In this document: positions 20,369 through 29,413 of the stretch, one piece after another
Layout of the letters: every line of letters starts with the position of its first letter
Position numbering within the stretch: position 1 is the first letter of the stretch
From: a virus
Length of the DNA stretch: 43,463 nt
Virus record (IMG/VR): IMGVR_UViG_3300036861_000403
Span: 1-43,463 of that record
Reading direction: 5' to 3' (one strand)
The notes under the pieces: model-generated
The model's database searches: none
The model's input: only the letters and a program-made list of their open reading frames with translations
What the model was told of the DNA's origin: nothing
Program-made: the position numbers and the translations under genes

Positions 20369-21612
20369 GGCGCCACCGGTGCCGGAGCGGGAGGCCGGCG
20401 CAGCACTTCCGTTTCCGCCCGCACCTTCTCCGTGTCCGCCTGCTCCTTTTCCGTCGGCTGCCAGAGCGGCGCGTACTCGATCGTCCACTCCGTCGGAAAC
20501 GGTTTCCCGCGCTTGGCACGGAGCGCAAAGTAGACCTCAAGGAGGCGGTTGAGTGCCGGCGTCAACACCTTGCGCTGTTGTGAGGCCACCGAGTCGAACC
20601 ACGATCGGACCTCCGCATCCGCCGTGGTGTTGAGTCCGCTAGGCTGTTCACCCAAGAGGATCACTCGTGGGATGCCGGTCGCGCGCACGAGCGCGTCAAC
20701 GAACCGGCCAATCAACGCGTCGAGGCCTTGGGTCGAGCGCGTCTGTTCGTCGTAGGTATCGGCCACGTCGTGGACGAGCAGATGAAGGTTGTCGATGGCC
20801 CAACGGATCGTTTCAAAGACTTGCTTGAGTTCCTGGCGCCCCTGCGCGCTGCCGGCCGCCTTCGTCCGGAAGTCTTTGATCCCCAGTTTCATGACGCTGA
20901 GCTCATGAAGGATCGCCTCCGCGTAGCCCATGGTCGCGCCTAGACGCTTAAGCTCGGTCCACACCCGGTCGAGCACGCTCGGCCCCCAGCCGTTACGTAC
21001 GACGAGGCGGGACGGCGGCACGCGTAGACCATCGAACCGGATCACGCGCGAACGATGCACCGCGCGCTCTCCACCCATCGGGGACGTCAGGCGGTAGATC
21101 TCTGGTCGCCGGAAGCTTTGGTTACCTAGGCCTCTGGCGAACATATCAGGCTGTGCGAACGGCCGTTCAACCACCAAGAGAGAAAGGATCTGCGTGGCGC
21201 GTGAGAGATCCAAAGGCTTGTCGATCGGCGTGCCGTCGTTCACCACCATGACGCACACGGCTCCGCCATAGAGTCGACTCCAACGCCACGTATCACCCAA
21301 CTGTTCGAGTACCTGCAAGTCGTCCAGCTCGCTCTGAACTTCTTTCCAGTCGAACGATTCGTCCACTCCCGTGAGCGCGAACGGCTCGCGTGTGGCGTCG
21401 TCCACGACGCGATCCACGATGCGCGCGGCCATGGCCTCCTGCTCGTAGAGGGTATCGAGTTCCTGCGTGGTGAGATCGGTCACCCGCCCGGCTTGGGTCC
21501 AAGAACTCTTGTCGCCTGTCGTCCCGAGCGCGGTCGCGAGGTTGATGTAGTCGTCGGCGTGTCCACGACCGTTGTCGTTCTGCTCGGCATTCGGGCGACC
21601 GTTGTCGTTCAT
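20365..21612 (-). CDS. Portal protein, DUF1073 family
   Basis: A 415-residue protein. It contains motifs seen in DUF1073-type portals: YEQEAMAARIVDRVVDDATREPF near residues 58-80, a WSRLYGGAVCVMVVNDG segment, YRLTS, HRSRVIRFDG, and GIPRVILLGEQPSGLNTTADAE (about 335-355). The portal forms the dodecameric ring through which DNA enters and leaves the head. The gene overlaps terL by ATGA. The C-terminal tail is Pro/Ala-rich and somewhat truncated compared with longer portals. In Pfam this family carries an anti-CBASS Acb1-related name, but no such catalytic domain is present here. Confidence 0.85.
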   Translation of the reverse strand: MNDNGRPNAEQNDNGRGHADDYINLATALGTTGDKSSWTQAGRVTDLTTQELDTLYEQEAMAARIVDRVVDDATREPFALTGVDESFDWKEVQSELDDLQVLEQLGDTWRWSRLYGGAVCVMVVNDGTPIDKPLDLSRATQILSLLVVERPFAQPDMFARGLGNQSFRRPEIYRLTSPMGGERAVHRSRVIRFDGLRVPPSRLVVRNGWGPSVLDRVWTELKRLGATMGYAEAILHELSVMKLGIKDFRTKAAGSAQGRQELKQVFETIRWAIDNLHLLVHDVADTYDEQTRSTQGLDALIGRFVDALVRATGIPRVILLGEQPSGLNTTADAEVRSWFDSVASQQRKVLTPALNRLLEVYFALRAKRGKPFPTEWTIEYAPLWQPTEKEQADTEKVRAETEVLRRPPAPAPVAP

Positions 21613-22919
21613 CGATACGCCCCCAGCGGCCCGACGCCGTCACCTTGGAGCATGAGCTCGGTCAGTCCCCATACGTGGGCGTCGAATCGATCGAAACCTT
21701 TCGTGTCGCCTGGCACGCGCGAGATGAGTTGATCTTCCAGCTCGGGGAACTGCCCGACGTGAAACACACGCTTGCGTTCGTAGAGCGCCGACACCGGCTC
21801 GGCACGGACGAACTTGCCGCGGGAGGCACGCACCTTGATAACCTTGACGCTATCGTCCACGCTGTTGATCGCCAACTCCACGAGGTCGCCACCGTTGTTT
21901 ACTTCTGCGACGATCGCGTCGGCGTGGAAGCGGCGGTAGAGCGCGACGGCGCGGTCGGCCATGGCCCCGACGCTGCCGTGGAACGACCGATCCTCCAAGA
22001 GGTAACCCTTGCCGGCGGCGTCGAGGCCGACGACGACGATCCCGTGCTCGGCCGTGGCATCGTGGTCGGGATCGGTACCATCGGTCACAGCAGGGTCAAC
22101 GGCTACCACGACGCGCACGAGATCGGGCGGGAGCTTGGCGCGCTGGATCATCCCCAGCGTCCAGAGCGCGCCCGTGACGTCCTCCAGGATCTCACCGTCG
22201 AGCTCCTGTCGGCCAATGCGCGTCCCGGCGTAGAGCTCGTAATACCTGGCACGGACCTCAGGCGGAAGGTGGGGGTTGTCCTTCGTCCCGGCGCGCGTCA
22301 GCACGGTGTCGGGCATGTCCTCCACCCGTCGGAGCAAGCGCGAACCCTTGAGCGGTGTCGACGTCAGCATGGCTCGAGCCCAACCCAAACGGAGCGCCAG
22401 CTCGATAACCTCGAACCACAACGTTTCGTTATCCGGCCAGTGCTCCACCTCGTCGGCCCACACCCACGACAAGTTCGGGCCGCGCAACGTCTCGGGTGCC
22501 TCAGCCGCGAAGATGCGCCCCCACACGCCTTGGCCGACCGGCCAACGCAGCGTCCCCGAGCCGGGGTGCCACTCGGGACGGCACGTGCTCGGCGCCGTGG
22601 CGAGCACGCCGCTCGGCCCCTCGACAGTGGTCCAACGCGCGTCGGTCCACGTGCGGGCAACGAGACCGATCCAACCCCCGGCGACCTTCTTAGGGTCGCG
22701 CGCCACCTCGTTCGTCATCGCCCCGCCAGCGTGGGTTTTACCGCCGCCCCGCCCCGCGCGCAGAACCCAACGACGCCACTTACCTGGTGGCGCGATCTGG
22801 TGCGGCAAAGCCCACAGAGACCAAGAGTCTAACAGTAGCTGCGCCTCCGCAGGCGTCAGGGCGTGCGCTTGACGTCGGATGAGGTCGAGATCAGGCACTG
22901 GTTTTCCCGCCGTACGCAT
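21609..22919 (-). CDS. terL: Terminase large subunit
   Basis: A 436-residue packaging ATPase-nuclease. Walker A is RAGRGGGKT (54-62), Walker B is SWVWADE (D156, catalytic E157), and the coupling motif is TSTP (about 187-190). The RNase H-like nuclease domain shows VAVDPAVTDG and a C-terminal RFDAHVW acid. It docks on the portal, moves DNA into the prohead and cuts the concatemer. The gene is followed at once by the portal gene but lies after the baseplate and fibre genes, away from the capsid genes. The start at 22919 overlaps the preceding gene by 29 bases. GTG at 22898 is possible. Confidence 0.95.
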   Translation of the reverse strand: MRTAGKPVPDLDLIRRQAHALTPAEAQLLLDSWSLWALPHQIAPPGKWRRWVLRAGRGGGKTHAGGAMTNEVARDPKKVAGGWIGLVARTWTDARWTTVEGPSGVLATAPSTCRPEWHPGSGTLRWPVGQGVWGRIFAAEAPETLRGPNLSWVWADEVEHWPDNETLWFEVIELALRLGWARAMLTSTPLKGSRLLRRVEDMPDTVLTRAGTKDNPHLPPEVRARYYELYAGTRIGRQELDGEILEDVTGALWTLGMIQRAKLPPDLVRVVVAVDPAVTDGTDPDHDATAEHGIVVVGLDAAGKGYLLEDRSFHGSVGAMADRAVALYRRFHADAIVAEVNNGGDLVELAINSVDDSVKVIKVRASRGKFVRAEPVSALYERKRVFHVGQFPELEDQLISRVPGDTKGFDRFDAHVWGLTELMLQGDGVGPLGAYR

Positions 22920-23841
22920 GTACGTAGAGGATCCCTGCCGAAGATTGACTCGTTGCGCCCGTCACCCGCACGTCGATCGTGTCGCCCGTAGCGTCGGCCA
23001 CCGTGACATCAGGTCCGGATGAAGAGAACGTTTCCTGTTCTGCGATTGTCTGCTGGGCGATCACGGTCAACACGCCCGACTCGCACTCCAACACGAACAT
23101 CTTTCGCTGCCCCGACGCCGCGAGACCTGTGCCGCCCCCGTTCTGCACAGCTACCAACTGAGTAATCAAGACCATCGTTTGCTTGTTCGATGGGCCAGGA
23201 ATGTTCATGACCTTCGTTGCCGCGGCACCGGACGCCAACGTCCAAGCCTCGGTGTAGGTGTGGTGCCGTCCTCCCGAAGCAGGCCACAAATTCTGGATCG
23301 GCCCGTCCAGCGCCGTCCCGCCAAAGCCGTTGCCGCCGGTGCCGCTACCACCGGTACCCTTAGCTCCGGGATTGAGCACGACCGCGCCGCCGTTGTTGTT
23401 GTCGTTCGCGCCGGTTTGCGTGCGGCCAGCGCGTCCAACGATCGCCAACTCGTCCCCGGTGCCGACGCCAGTGCCAGGCCAGTCATCAACCTGTAGCGCC
23501 GCTAGCGTTGTCGCTGCACCACCATCGAAAGAAACAATCCCACCGCCAGGTTCCGTGAACGTGGCGTTGCGCACCTTCGTGTTGCCGCTCGTGTCCGTTT
23601 CCACGATGTGTGCGTTTGCCGCGCCTGCGCTAGACCCTGCGAATAGCCAGCCCGTCCACTGCCCGATGATGTTGAACAGCTTGTTACGAAGCTCAGCGGC
23701 GTATTCGAGGCCGGGGATGAACCCTTGCAGGTTCGACGGGTAGCCGGCGGGGTTGACCTTGGTAGGGTTGCCGCTCGCAGGACCGGAACTGAAATTCGCG
23801 TCCGTGCTGAACGTGAACGACTCAGAAGGTTTGGTCGCCAT
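22891..23841 (-). CDS. Tail fibre / receptor-binding-like protein
   Basis: A 316-residue protein rich in Gly, Ala, Thr and Asn, with beta-type segments and a Gly-rich middle (GTGGSGTGGNGFGG, about 153-166). It has no catalytic motif. Position directly after the DUF2612-like baseplate protein, where many phages have their fibre, and composition support a receptor-binding or fibre role. TAATG junction with the upstream gene. Confidence 0.6.
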   Translation of the reverse strand: MATKPSESFTFSTDANFSSGPASGNPTKVNPAGYPSNLQGFIPGLEYAAELRNKLFNIIGQWTGWLFAGSSAGAANAHIVETDTSGNTKVRNATFTEPGGGIVSFDGGAATTLAALQVDDWPGTGVGTGDELAIVGRAGRTQTGANDNNNGGAVVLNPGAKGTGGSGTGGNGFGGTALDGPIQNLWPASGGRHHTYTEAWTLASGAAATKVMNIPGPSNKQTMVLITQLVAVQNGGGTGLAASGQRKMFVLECESGVLTVIAQQTIAEQETFSSSGPDVTVADATGDTIDVRVTGATSQSSAGILYVHAYGGKTSA

Positions 23842-25607
23842 TACGTAGTCACCACCGTGCCCATGATCATTGCCCCCGCGACAGCCACGCTCGCTGATCC
23901 CATGATACCCGCACCGGTCACCGCTACGCTACTCGATCCCATCACTCCCCCGATGCCGAGCGAGATCAACATGAGCCCAAGCACGGCAGCGTAGTTGGCG
24001 ATCGTGAGGAATCGCGCCAAAAGGAACGCTTCCGACAGCACGAGTCCAGGCACAGTGAGCTCATAGGAGTACGGCGGCTCGTTCACGAGCAGGATAGGGT
24101 CGACACCCGGGCCGAGGAACGTGCGGGCGATCGTCAGGATGTTCTCCCCCGTCCCTGTCCAAGCCGAGTCGACGCGCTGCGCTGAGAGTAAGAGTTGTGC
24201 TTGGATCGACAGAAACACGCGATAGCGGGTGTCCGTGAACCCCTCACGCGCGAGGCCGATCCACGCGCCGATCAGATCGAGCTGCGCGCCCACCGCCGAG
24301 TCGAGGTCGAACGCCGCGCGCAAAGCGAGCGTCACGTCATAGAACCGGCCGGGTTGCTCCGCCAGCACGCATACGAGCTCACGGAACACGCGGTCATTCT
24401 CGTCGTCGATCTGAACGAGCACGCGCTCGTCGGCCAGCTGGCAAAACGTTTCGAGCCCGGGCACGAGCGCCAACAAGTCACCACCTTCGGTCGTGCCGTC
24501 GGCGCCGTTGAGGATCGTCACCCACGTCGGCACGCTCGAAAGCGCGTCGGCGGCTGCAGCCGTGGTCTGCCCGTTGCCTGTCGTCGCCCCCTCGACCGTA
24601 ATCGACCGCTTGACCTCAGAATGCTCGATCGTGATCGTCAATTCTTGGTGGCGCGAGAATGTCACCGCGGCACTAGACAGCGTCACACCGCCGATCACGA
24701 GATCGAACCGCGTGGCACCGTTGTTGTAGATGAGCTTGTTCGCGTCGTCGAAACGCACCAGAGAATGATTCAGCGACGGCTCACCTTGCGCGTAGTGTGG
24801 CCGATACTTGAGGCGGATCAGGAACCGGCCATCGGGCGCCAGCACCGAGCCTTGCGCTTCCAGCACGGTGGCCTCGCGCGTGCCGTCATAGAACGACGTC
24901 GGGTAAGCACGCTTTTCCAGCATGCTGCCCCACATACGCACGGCGCCTGTGTCGGCGGTCGTCTGTCGCGGAAACAAGATGACCGACGACGATCCGCCCG
25001 TGACGGTGACGGTAACGCTGTGCGATCGGTACGTCCACGCGGCGTCGACCGTGGTGACGTCGATCTCGAGGTCGGGCGTGTTGCCCGATACGATCGGCGC
25101 GAACCCGATCGTCGTGGCTGCCGGCGTGAGCAGCTGGCTCCACGACGACAGCGACCACTTGCCCGTCGACAGACCGCCAATCGTGAGCGTCTTGCGCTCC
25201 TGCGCCGCGGCGCTGTCGTCCAATAACTCGACCGCTTCCGTCGTCCCGATCGGCGTGATCGCGTTGGACAGCACAGGCGTACCTGTATCAGTCCACGCAC
25301 TCAAGTCCTGCTCCGTGATCGAGTTGGCCTGCGCTGGTTCCACGAGGAGGCCGAACGTCACGCCGTCGTCCGAGTAGAATCGCGGCTCGTGCTCACCAAA
25401 TACCGCCGCCGTGCTGACGCCCACGCGCGCGGTGCGCCCGTCGCCCGGCTCTTGCAAGCGCATCCACCCAGGCAACTCTAGACGCTTGGCTGTGTCAAAC
25501 TCCTGGCCGACGAGTGCTTGCGCGATCAATCCCGGCGACGCTGTCGGTGTCCCACCTGGCGACGGTGCGGGCGATTCCAAGTCGTAATCGAAAAACGGAA
25601 GCGGCAT
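23841..25607 (-). CDS. Baseplate protein, DUF2612/gpI-like C-terminus with inserted lectin-like region
   Basis: A 588-residue protein. Its C-terminal part (about 425-545) has QLDLIGAWIGLAREGF, YRVFLSIQAQ and a helical end, as in DUF2612/gpI-type baseplate proteins that link the wedge to the fibre. Residues 90-345 instead resemble carbohydrate-binding or LamG-like modules found in fibres: SITEQDLSAWTDTG, KWSLSSWSQ, VRMWGSMLEKRAYPTSF and RFLIRLKYRP. The last 45 residues are hydrophobic Gly/Ala/Val repeats. The combination suggests that the adaptor itself carries a sugar-binding domain. It lies after the J-like and two structural genes, as expected for this part of the baseplate. Confidence 0.7.
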   Translation of the reverse strand: MPLPFFDYDLESPAPSPGGTPTASPGLIAQALVGQEFDTAKRLELPGWMRLQEPGDGRTARVGVSTAAVFGEHEPRFYSDDGVTFGLLVEPAQANSITEQDLSAWTDTGTPVLSNAITPIGTTEAVELLDDSAAAQERKTLTIGGLSTGKWSLSSWSQLLTPAATTIGFAPIVSGNTPDLEIDVTTVDAAWTYRSHSVTVTVTGGSSSVILFPRQTTADTGAVRMWGSMLEKRAYPTSFYDGTREATVLEAQGSVLAPDGRFLIRLKYRPHYAQGEPSLNHSLVRFDDANKLIYNNGATRFDLVIGGVTLSSAAVTFSRHQELTITIEHSEVKRSITVEGATTGNGQTTAAAADALSSVPTWVTILNGADGTTEGGDLLALVPGLETFCQLADERVLVQIDDENDRVFRELVCVLAEQPGRFYDVTLALRAAFDLDSAVGAQLDLIGAWIGLAREGFTDTRYRVFLSIQAQLLLSAQRVDSAWTGTGENILTIARTFLGPGVDPILLVNEPPYSYELTVPGLVLSEAFLLARFLTIANYAAVLGLMLISLGIGGVMGSSSVAVTGAGIMGSASVAVAGAMIMGTVVTT

Positions 25608-25985
25608 TTACGCCTCGTTTCCGCTCGTGTCGATCGCGGCCACTCGAAACCGCACGCCTGTCAACCACCCGCCGGTGCGCTCGATCTCGTAATGGTACCC
25701 ACCTGCAACGGGAGTACGCACCGAGTCGCTAAATTCACCGTAAAACGAGTCGCCGTCGTGGACCACCAACGTCTTACCGGTATGCGTCACGAGCACGAGC
25801 ACGCGACGTAAGGCATTGAGATTGTCGATCACATCGAACTCGACCACGGTGTTCGCCGCGATCGTCTCGCCTGCTGCCGGCACCAAGTTTTCAATCGTCG
25901 GCGCCGAGGCATCGCCCACCAAACTGAAGATGAAAAACGTCTCACGATAGAGCGTCTGCGACAGCAGTCTTTCTTCCTGGCTCAT
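25608..25985 (-). CDS. Baseplate-associated hypothetical protein
   Basis: A 125-residue protein with a beta-sandwich-like sequence (ENLVPAAGETIAANTVVEFDVIDN, then VRFRVAAIDTSGNEA), resembling an immunoglobulin-like or fibronectin type III fold. The ATG at 25985 is chosen for its ATGA overlap with the gene before it. The stop touches the start of the next gene. Such small Ig-like proteins are often virion decorations or fibre adaptors. Confidence 0.6.
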   Translation of the reverse strand: MSQEERLLSQTLYRETFFIFSLVGDASAPTIENLVPAAGETIAANTVVEFDVIDNLNALRRVLVLVTHTGKTLVVHDGDSFYGEFSDSVRTPVAGGYHYEIERTGGWLTGVRFRVAAIDTSGNEA

Positions 25986-27121
25986 GACGTCCGCCCCGCG
26001 CGCGTCGAACCGACACCGGGCGCGGCCCCACCGTCCCAAGAGAGTGAGTAGCGGAGCGAGTTGGCTGCCGAAACGCCCATCCGCGCGCGCGAGCCATCGG
26101 CATTGAGCTCGTGGTTGCTGGGTGAGAAGCAGTACCGGATGACGTTGCCGTCGATCAACGTACCGACGTGCCCGCCTTCACCCGACTCGAGATAGCAAAG
26201 CAGCGGGAGAAACGCATCACACTCGGTGGGCGAGATTTGGTTGTTCGGCTGCAACGTCGAGATCATGAGGTCGGCTTGCTCCGCCAACGTCGCCACGCCC
26301 ACGAGCGTGGACGACTGTCGTCCGAGAATCCCGCCTTCGCGCGACGATCCCGTACCTGCTGCCGTGCCGTACGGGTTCGTCGTCGCCGAAGCCCACACGC
26401 CTCCACCCGAGACGTAGTGCGCGAGCGCGAACAGCGGCAGGTCGGGCGTGATCCCGGCGCGCGGCGCGTAGCGCCCTGCTGTGAAGCACGCATAGTTGCC
26501 ATTGTCGCTTTCGCTGTGCAGGATCGCGAACTGATCCGCGTCGCCCACCAAGTGCATCCGTGGTGCGCTGTTCAATGCAGGCGTGCGATGAACGCGGAGG
26601 CAGTTCTCATGGTTCGTGGCAAAACTGCCGGCCGTCGTGTGCGACGAACACGCGCGATCGAGCACGTGCATCCCTGTGCCGGTCCACACGTTCGACCCCT
26701 TCGCGTCCGCACCGGCGTTCGCCGTGCCTCCGTTCCAAGGACTAGAGCCGTCCGCCTTCGCCGCAATCGCGATGCCTACGCCGTCGAAACCGGCCACGCC
26801 GTTCGCGACACCGGGATTCCCGGGGCTCGTGCCGAAATTCGATGCGGTCGCCCACTGCAAGAGCACGTAGAAAGTGCCGACGGTGCTGGCTGGCCCGTAG
26901 CGCCACACCGCGAAAGCGTTCTCACCGGCCGGTGACGCGACGTCGTGATAGTTGAACCCGCTCCCCGACGCGCCGAACTGCGACGCGATCCTTGTGCAGT
27001 GCCCGGCCGTCACCAGCTGCTGAAAGAAATTGAAGCAATTGATAAAGGCTTCCTGATTCTCCAAGTTGACGGCCGCAGCCGACAGCTTGCAGTCCAACTT
27101 CCTGACGATCGTGCCGCTCAT
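25982..27121 (-). CDS. Virion structural protein in baseplate cluster
   Basis: A 379-residue protein of mixed composition, rich in Gly, Ala, Asn and Ser, with several Cys (for example CKLSA, NCFNFF, HCTR). No recognised domain. It has repeated small-residue segments of the kind found in virion proteins (GSGFNYHDVASPAG, GTAAGTGSS). It is coupled by ATGA to the J-like gene and to the Ig-like gene after it, so it is likely part of the baseplate periphery. Confidence 0.6.
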   Translation of the reverse strand: MSGTIVRKLDCKLSAAAVNLENQEAFINCFNFFQQLVTAGHCTRIASQFGASGSGFNYHDVASPAGENAFAVWRYGPASTVGTFYVLLQWATASNFGTSPGNPGVANGVAGFDGVGIAIAAKADGSSPWNGGTANAGADAKGSNVWTGTGMHVLDRACSSHTTAGSFATNHENCLRVHRTPALNSAPRMHLVGDADQFAILHSESDNGNYACFTAGRYAPRAGITPDLPLFALAHYVSGGGVWASATTNPYGTAAGTGSSREGGILGRQSSTLVGVATLAEQADLMISTLQPNNQISPTECDAFLPLLCYLESGEGGHVGTLIDGNVIRYCFSPSNHELNADGSRARMGVSAANSLRYSLSWDGGAAPGVGSTRAGRTS

Positions 27122-28347
27122 ACGAGAGTCACTGTGATGTTGCCCGAATCGAAGTCGGGTTTCTGCCTGATCCCGATCGAAAGCTTCGGCACCGCTGTTG
27201 CCACGCCCGGCGAGATGTTCATACGCACGACGACGTCATCGACGCCCGAGATCGTTCCAGCCTGCAAAAGGTCGTGCACAATCCCTTCAATGTCGAGCGC
27301 GCGCACGTCACGGCCGACGCGTTCGAGATCAGCTTGCGCTGCCGCGGCTACCTCGTCGCGCACGATCGTGGCGAGGTTTGGCGTAATGGGATCCTCGCTC
27401 GTGCTCGTCGTCAGGTCGATCTCGATCTCGATGTCGACGACATCCACGGTGTCGAACGCTACGGGCTGCGGTGTGCCTTCGCTGTCTACGCTCGTACCCG
27501 AGAAGTCGGTCCCGAACGCCTGCCCGCCCGCGCCCATAGCCAACCAGATCGCATCGAAGATCGCTTGTTGCAAGTCGGCCCCAGGCGTCGGCGGGTTCGT
27601 CTCGACGAGAACGTTGAACGCCTTGAACGGGATGCCGTAGGAGTCCACCGGCAACGTGTCGGGATTGTGGTAGGTGCGCGCGAACAGCACGCCGTCCACG
27701 CGTGACACGCGCGCCGTGATCGCCACCAGTGGTCCGGTACCAGCCGCGTAGAGCTCCACGAGCCGGCGCTTGCGAAAGTCGCCGTCAGACTCCTGGTTAC
27801 GCCCGACCTCAGCGTCGTCCGTCGGGTTCGTGAACCCAGTCAACCCGCTCACGGCCGTCACGAGCGACCACGTCGTACCCGCCTGCGCCGAGATCGGCCC
27901 GGTTTCAACGGCCGTAAACTGCGCCGCGATGTCCTCCGGCCACGGGCCGGCGCTCGTATGTGGACCGTCGGTCAGCTCCCACAACGTGTCATTGTCGTCG
28001 TTGTGGATGAGATCACCGTTGTTCATGGTGCCGGCGCTGCCGAACGTCAGCACGCCGTCCACCACGCTGTTCGTGGCACCTTGGCGTAGAGAACCGGTCA
28101 GCGCCGCCCGTGCATCGAGCGCGCGCCCGATCGCGGCGTTGGGGTCGAGGGAGCGGTAGAGCGCCAGCAAGGCCTGCTCGTCGAGCGCGCGAACCTCGCT
28201 CAGAATGTTGGACAGCTGACCAAAAAAGGATTCCGTCGTAACGTTGAGGTTGACGCCGAACTTGGCGAGCAAAAGCGCGATCAACTCGGCTTTGATCTCC
28301 GTCTGTGTCTGGGTTTGCAACCCGTTTTCATCCAGTAACAGCGGCAA
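27118..28347 (-). CDS. Baseplate J-like wedge protein
   Basis: A 409-residue protein. LLLDENGLQTQTQTEI at the start, then DQALLALYRSLDPNAAIGRALDARAAL and DAEVGRNQESDGDFRKRRLVELYAAGTG, match the phage Mu gp47/P2 J family (PF04865). It forms part of the wedge ring that opens at infection. The TTG start at 28347 has an excellent AGGAGGT ribosome site, confirming use of TTG. Confidence 0.88.
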   Translation of the reverse strand: MPLLLDENGLQTQTQTEIKAELIALLLAKFGVNLNVTTESFFGQLSNILSEVRALDEQALLALYRSLDPNAAIGRALDARAALTGSLRQGATNSVVDGVLTFGSAGTMNNGDLIHNDDNDTLWELTDGPHTSAGPWPEDIAAQFTAVETGPISAQAGTTWSLVTAVSGLTGFTNPTDDAEVGRNQESDGDFRKRRLVELYAAGTGPLVAITARVSRVDGVLFARTYHNPDTLPVDSYGIPFKAFNVLVETNPPTPGADLQQAIFDAIWLAMGAGGQAFGTDFSGTSVDSEGTPQPVAFDTVDVVDIEIEIDLTTSTSEDPITPNLATIVRDEVAAAAQADLERVGRDVRALDIEGIVHDLLQAGTISGVDDVVVRMNISPGVATAVPKLSIGIRQKPDFDSGNITVTLV

Positions 28348-28675
28348 AGCTTACCTCCTCCCCGTCGCTAGCCCGGATTCGGCCTGTGATCGTTGCCTCG
28401 TCGCCGTCCACTTGGACGTCGAGGTCGAGCACGTCTAGCACGCCCACGCGCGAACGGATGATCTGTTCCACGATGAACCGCACGCTTTGCGGTGTCGTGC
28501 CGGGCGCGAAGATGATCTGGAGGTACGGCACGCCGGCCGTGCGGTCGTAGGGCGTCTCGCCCATCCACGTGCGCAACGCCATGGTTACGTCCTGCGCGAT
28601 AGCCTGTTTCCCAGTCACGAACGTCACATCACCGTTCGTGAGGTCGAGATCGCCATCTGTGAGAAGTAAATCCAC
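28328..28675 (-). CDS. gp25/gpW-like baseplate wedge protein
   Basis: A 115-residue protein. LLTDGDLDLTNGDVTFVTGKQAIAQDVTMALRTW is typical of the DUF2634/Mu gp46/T4 gp25 group, which starts sheath assembly and connects the wedge to the tail tube. It precedes the J-like gene with a 20-base overlap. The GTG start at 28675 follows directly after the preceding stop. Confidence 0.85.
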   Translation of the reverse strand: MDLLLTDGDLDLTNGDVTFVTGKQAIAQDVTMALRTWMGETPYDRTAGVPYLQIIFAPGTTPQSVRFIVEQIIRSRVGVLDVLDLDVQVDGDEATITGRIRASDGEEVSFAAVTG

Positions 28676-29413
28676 CTACTCCACCGTCACCTTCGTGGAG
28701 CTCACAGTGGCGATGGCTGCCAGGATGATGTTGAGCTGCGTGAGCAAGTTAGCCTTGAACGCCGCGCCACCATCACCCGGCGTCGTCGCGCTCGCGGTCA
28801 CGGCCACGATTAGCTGCGCGATCAAGCTTTCCGCCTTCGTCACGTGCTCCGTTGCCAGCCGGCCCAGCTTGACCTGCGAGGCCTCGACCACGAGCGCGGT
28901 CAAGTCGATCGGCGGGATGATCGGCGCGGTCGTAGGACGCAAGCCTGGGTGAAACACGCCATCTTTTAAAGCGTGCGTGAACGCCAGCACCGGATCGGTG
29001 GCGATGCCTTGCTGGAGCCACGACTCCAACGACCGGTCGGCAATGTGGAGCTCGCCCGTCGTGCCGGGCAGGATTGGGTAGCTGACGTACGCCGAGCTCG
29101 TGCCGTCGAACACCACCGGAATCCGCTGCAGCACGATCGCTGGCAGCGCCGCCTCCCCGTTCGGGGGCGTTCCCTTGACGATGGCCGGCGGCAGCGGGAT
29201 CTTTTCCACGTCGGTCACAGGCACGACCGGACGAAACCCTACCTCGACGGTGGCGGTTTGCGTCGCGGGGTCGAATAGCACGACCTTCGCCGGGCAATGC
29301 GTCCGGATCGTCAGCTGCAGCTGGCGCCCGAACGTGCGTAACAGCTGCTCTAGGTTGGCGTCCGTGGGCTTGTCGAACGAATCGACCGCACGGTTGGCGC
29401 TACCCTTGGGCAC
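28676..29413 (-). CDS. Baseplate spike protein, Gp138-N domain type
   Basis: A 245-residue protein. The region around residues 45-155 (VVLFDPATQTATVEVGF, then YPILPGTTGELHIADRSLESWLQQG) fits the OB-fold of Gp138 N-terminal domain spikes. The C-terminal part is helical. The spike is at the tip of the tail tube and crosses the outer membrane first. GTG start; 1-base overlap with the hub gene. Confidence 0.8.
   Translation of the reverse strand: MPKGSANRAVDSFDKPTDANLEQLLRTFGRQLQLTIRTHCPAKVVLFDPATQTATVEVGFRPVVPVTDVEKIPLPPAIVKGTPPNGEAALPAIVLQRIPVVFDGTSSAYVSYPILPGTTGELHIADRSLESWLQQGIATDPVLAFTHALKDGVFHPGLRPTTAPIIPPIDLTALVVEASQVKLGRLATEHVTKAESLIAQLIVAVTASATTPGDGGAAFKANLLTQLNIILAAIATVSSTKVTVE

Noticed and set aside
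20365-21612. Anti-CBASS (Acb1-like) enzyme
   Set aside because: The family name in Pfam links DUF1073 to Acb1, but this protein reads as a portal throughout, lies next to terL, and shows no paired HxT/HxS phosphodiesterase motifs.
21645-22832. Plus-strand open frame opposite terL
   Set aside because: Antisense to terL with all catalytic motifs in place. It arises from GC-rich third codon positions.
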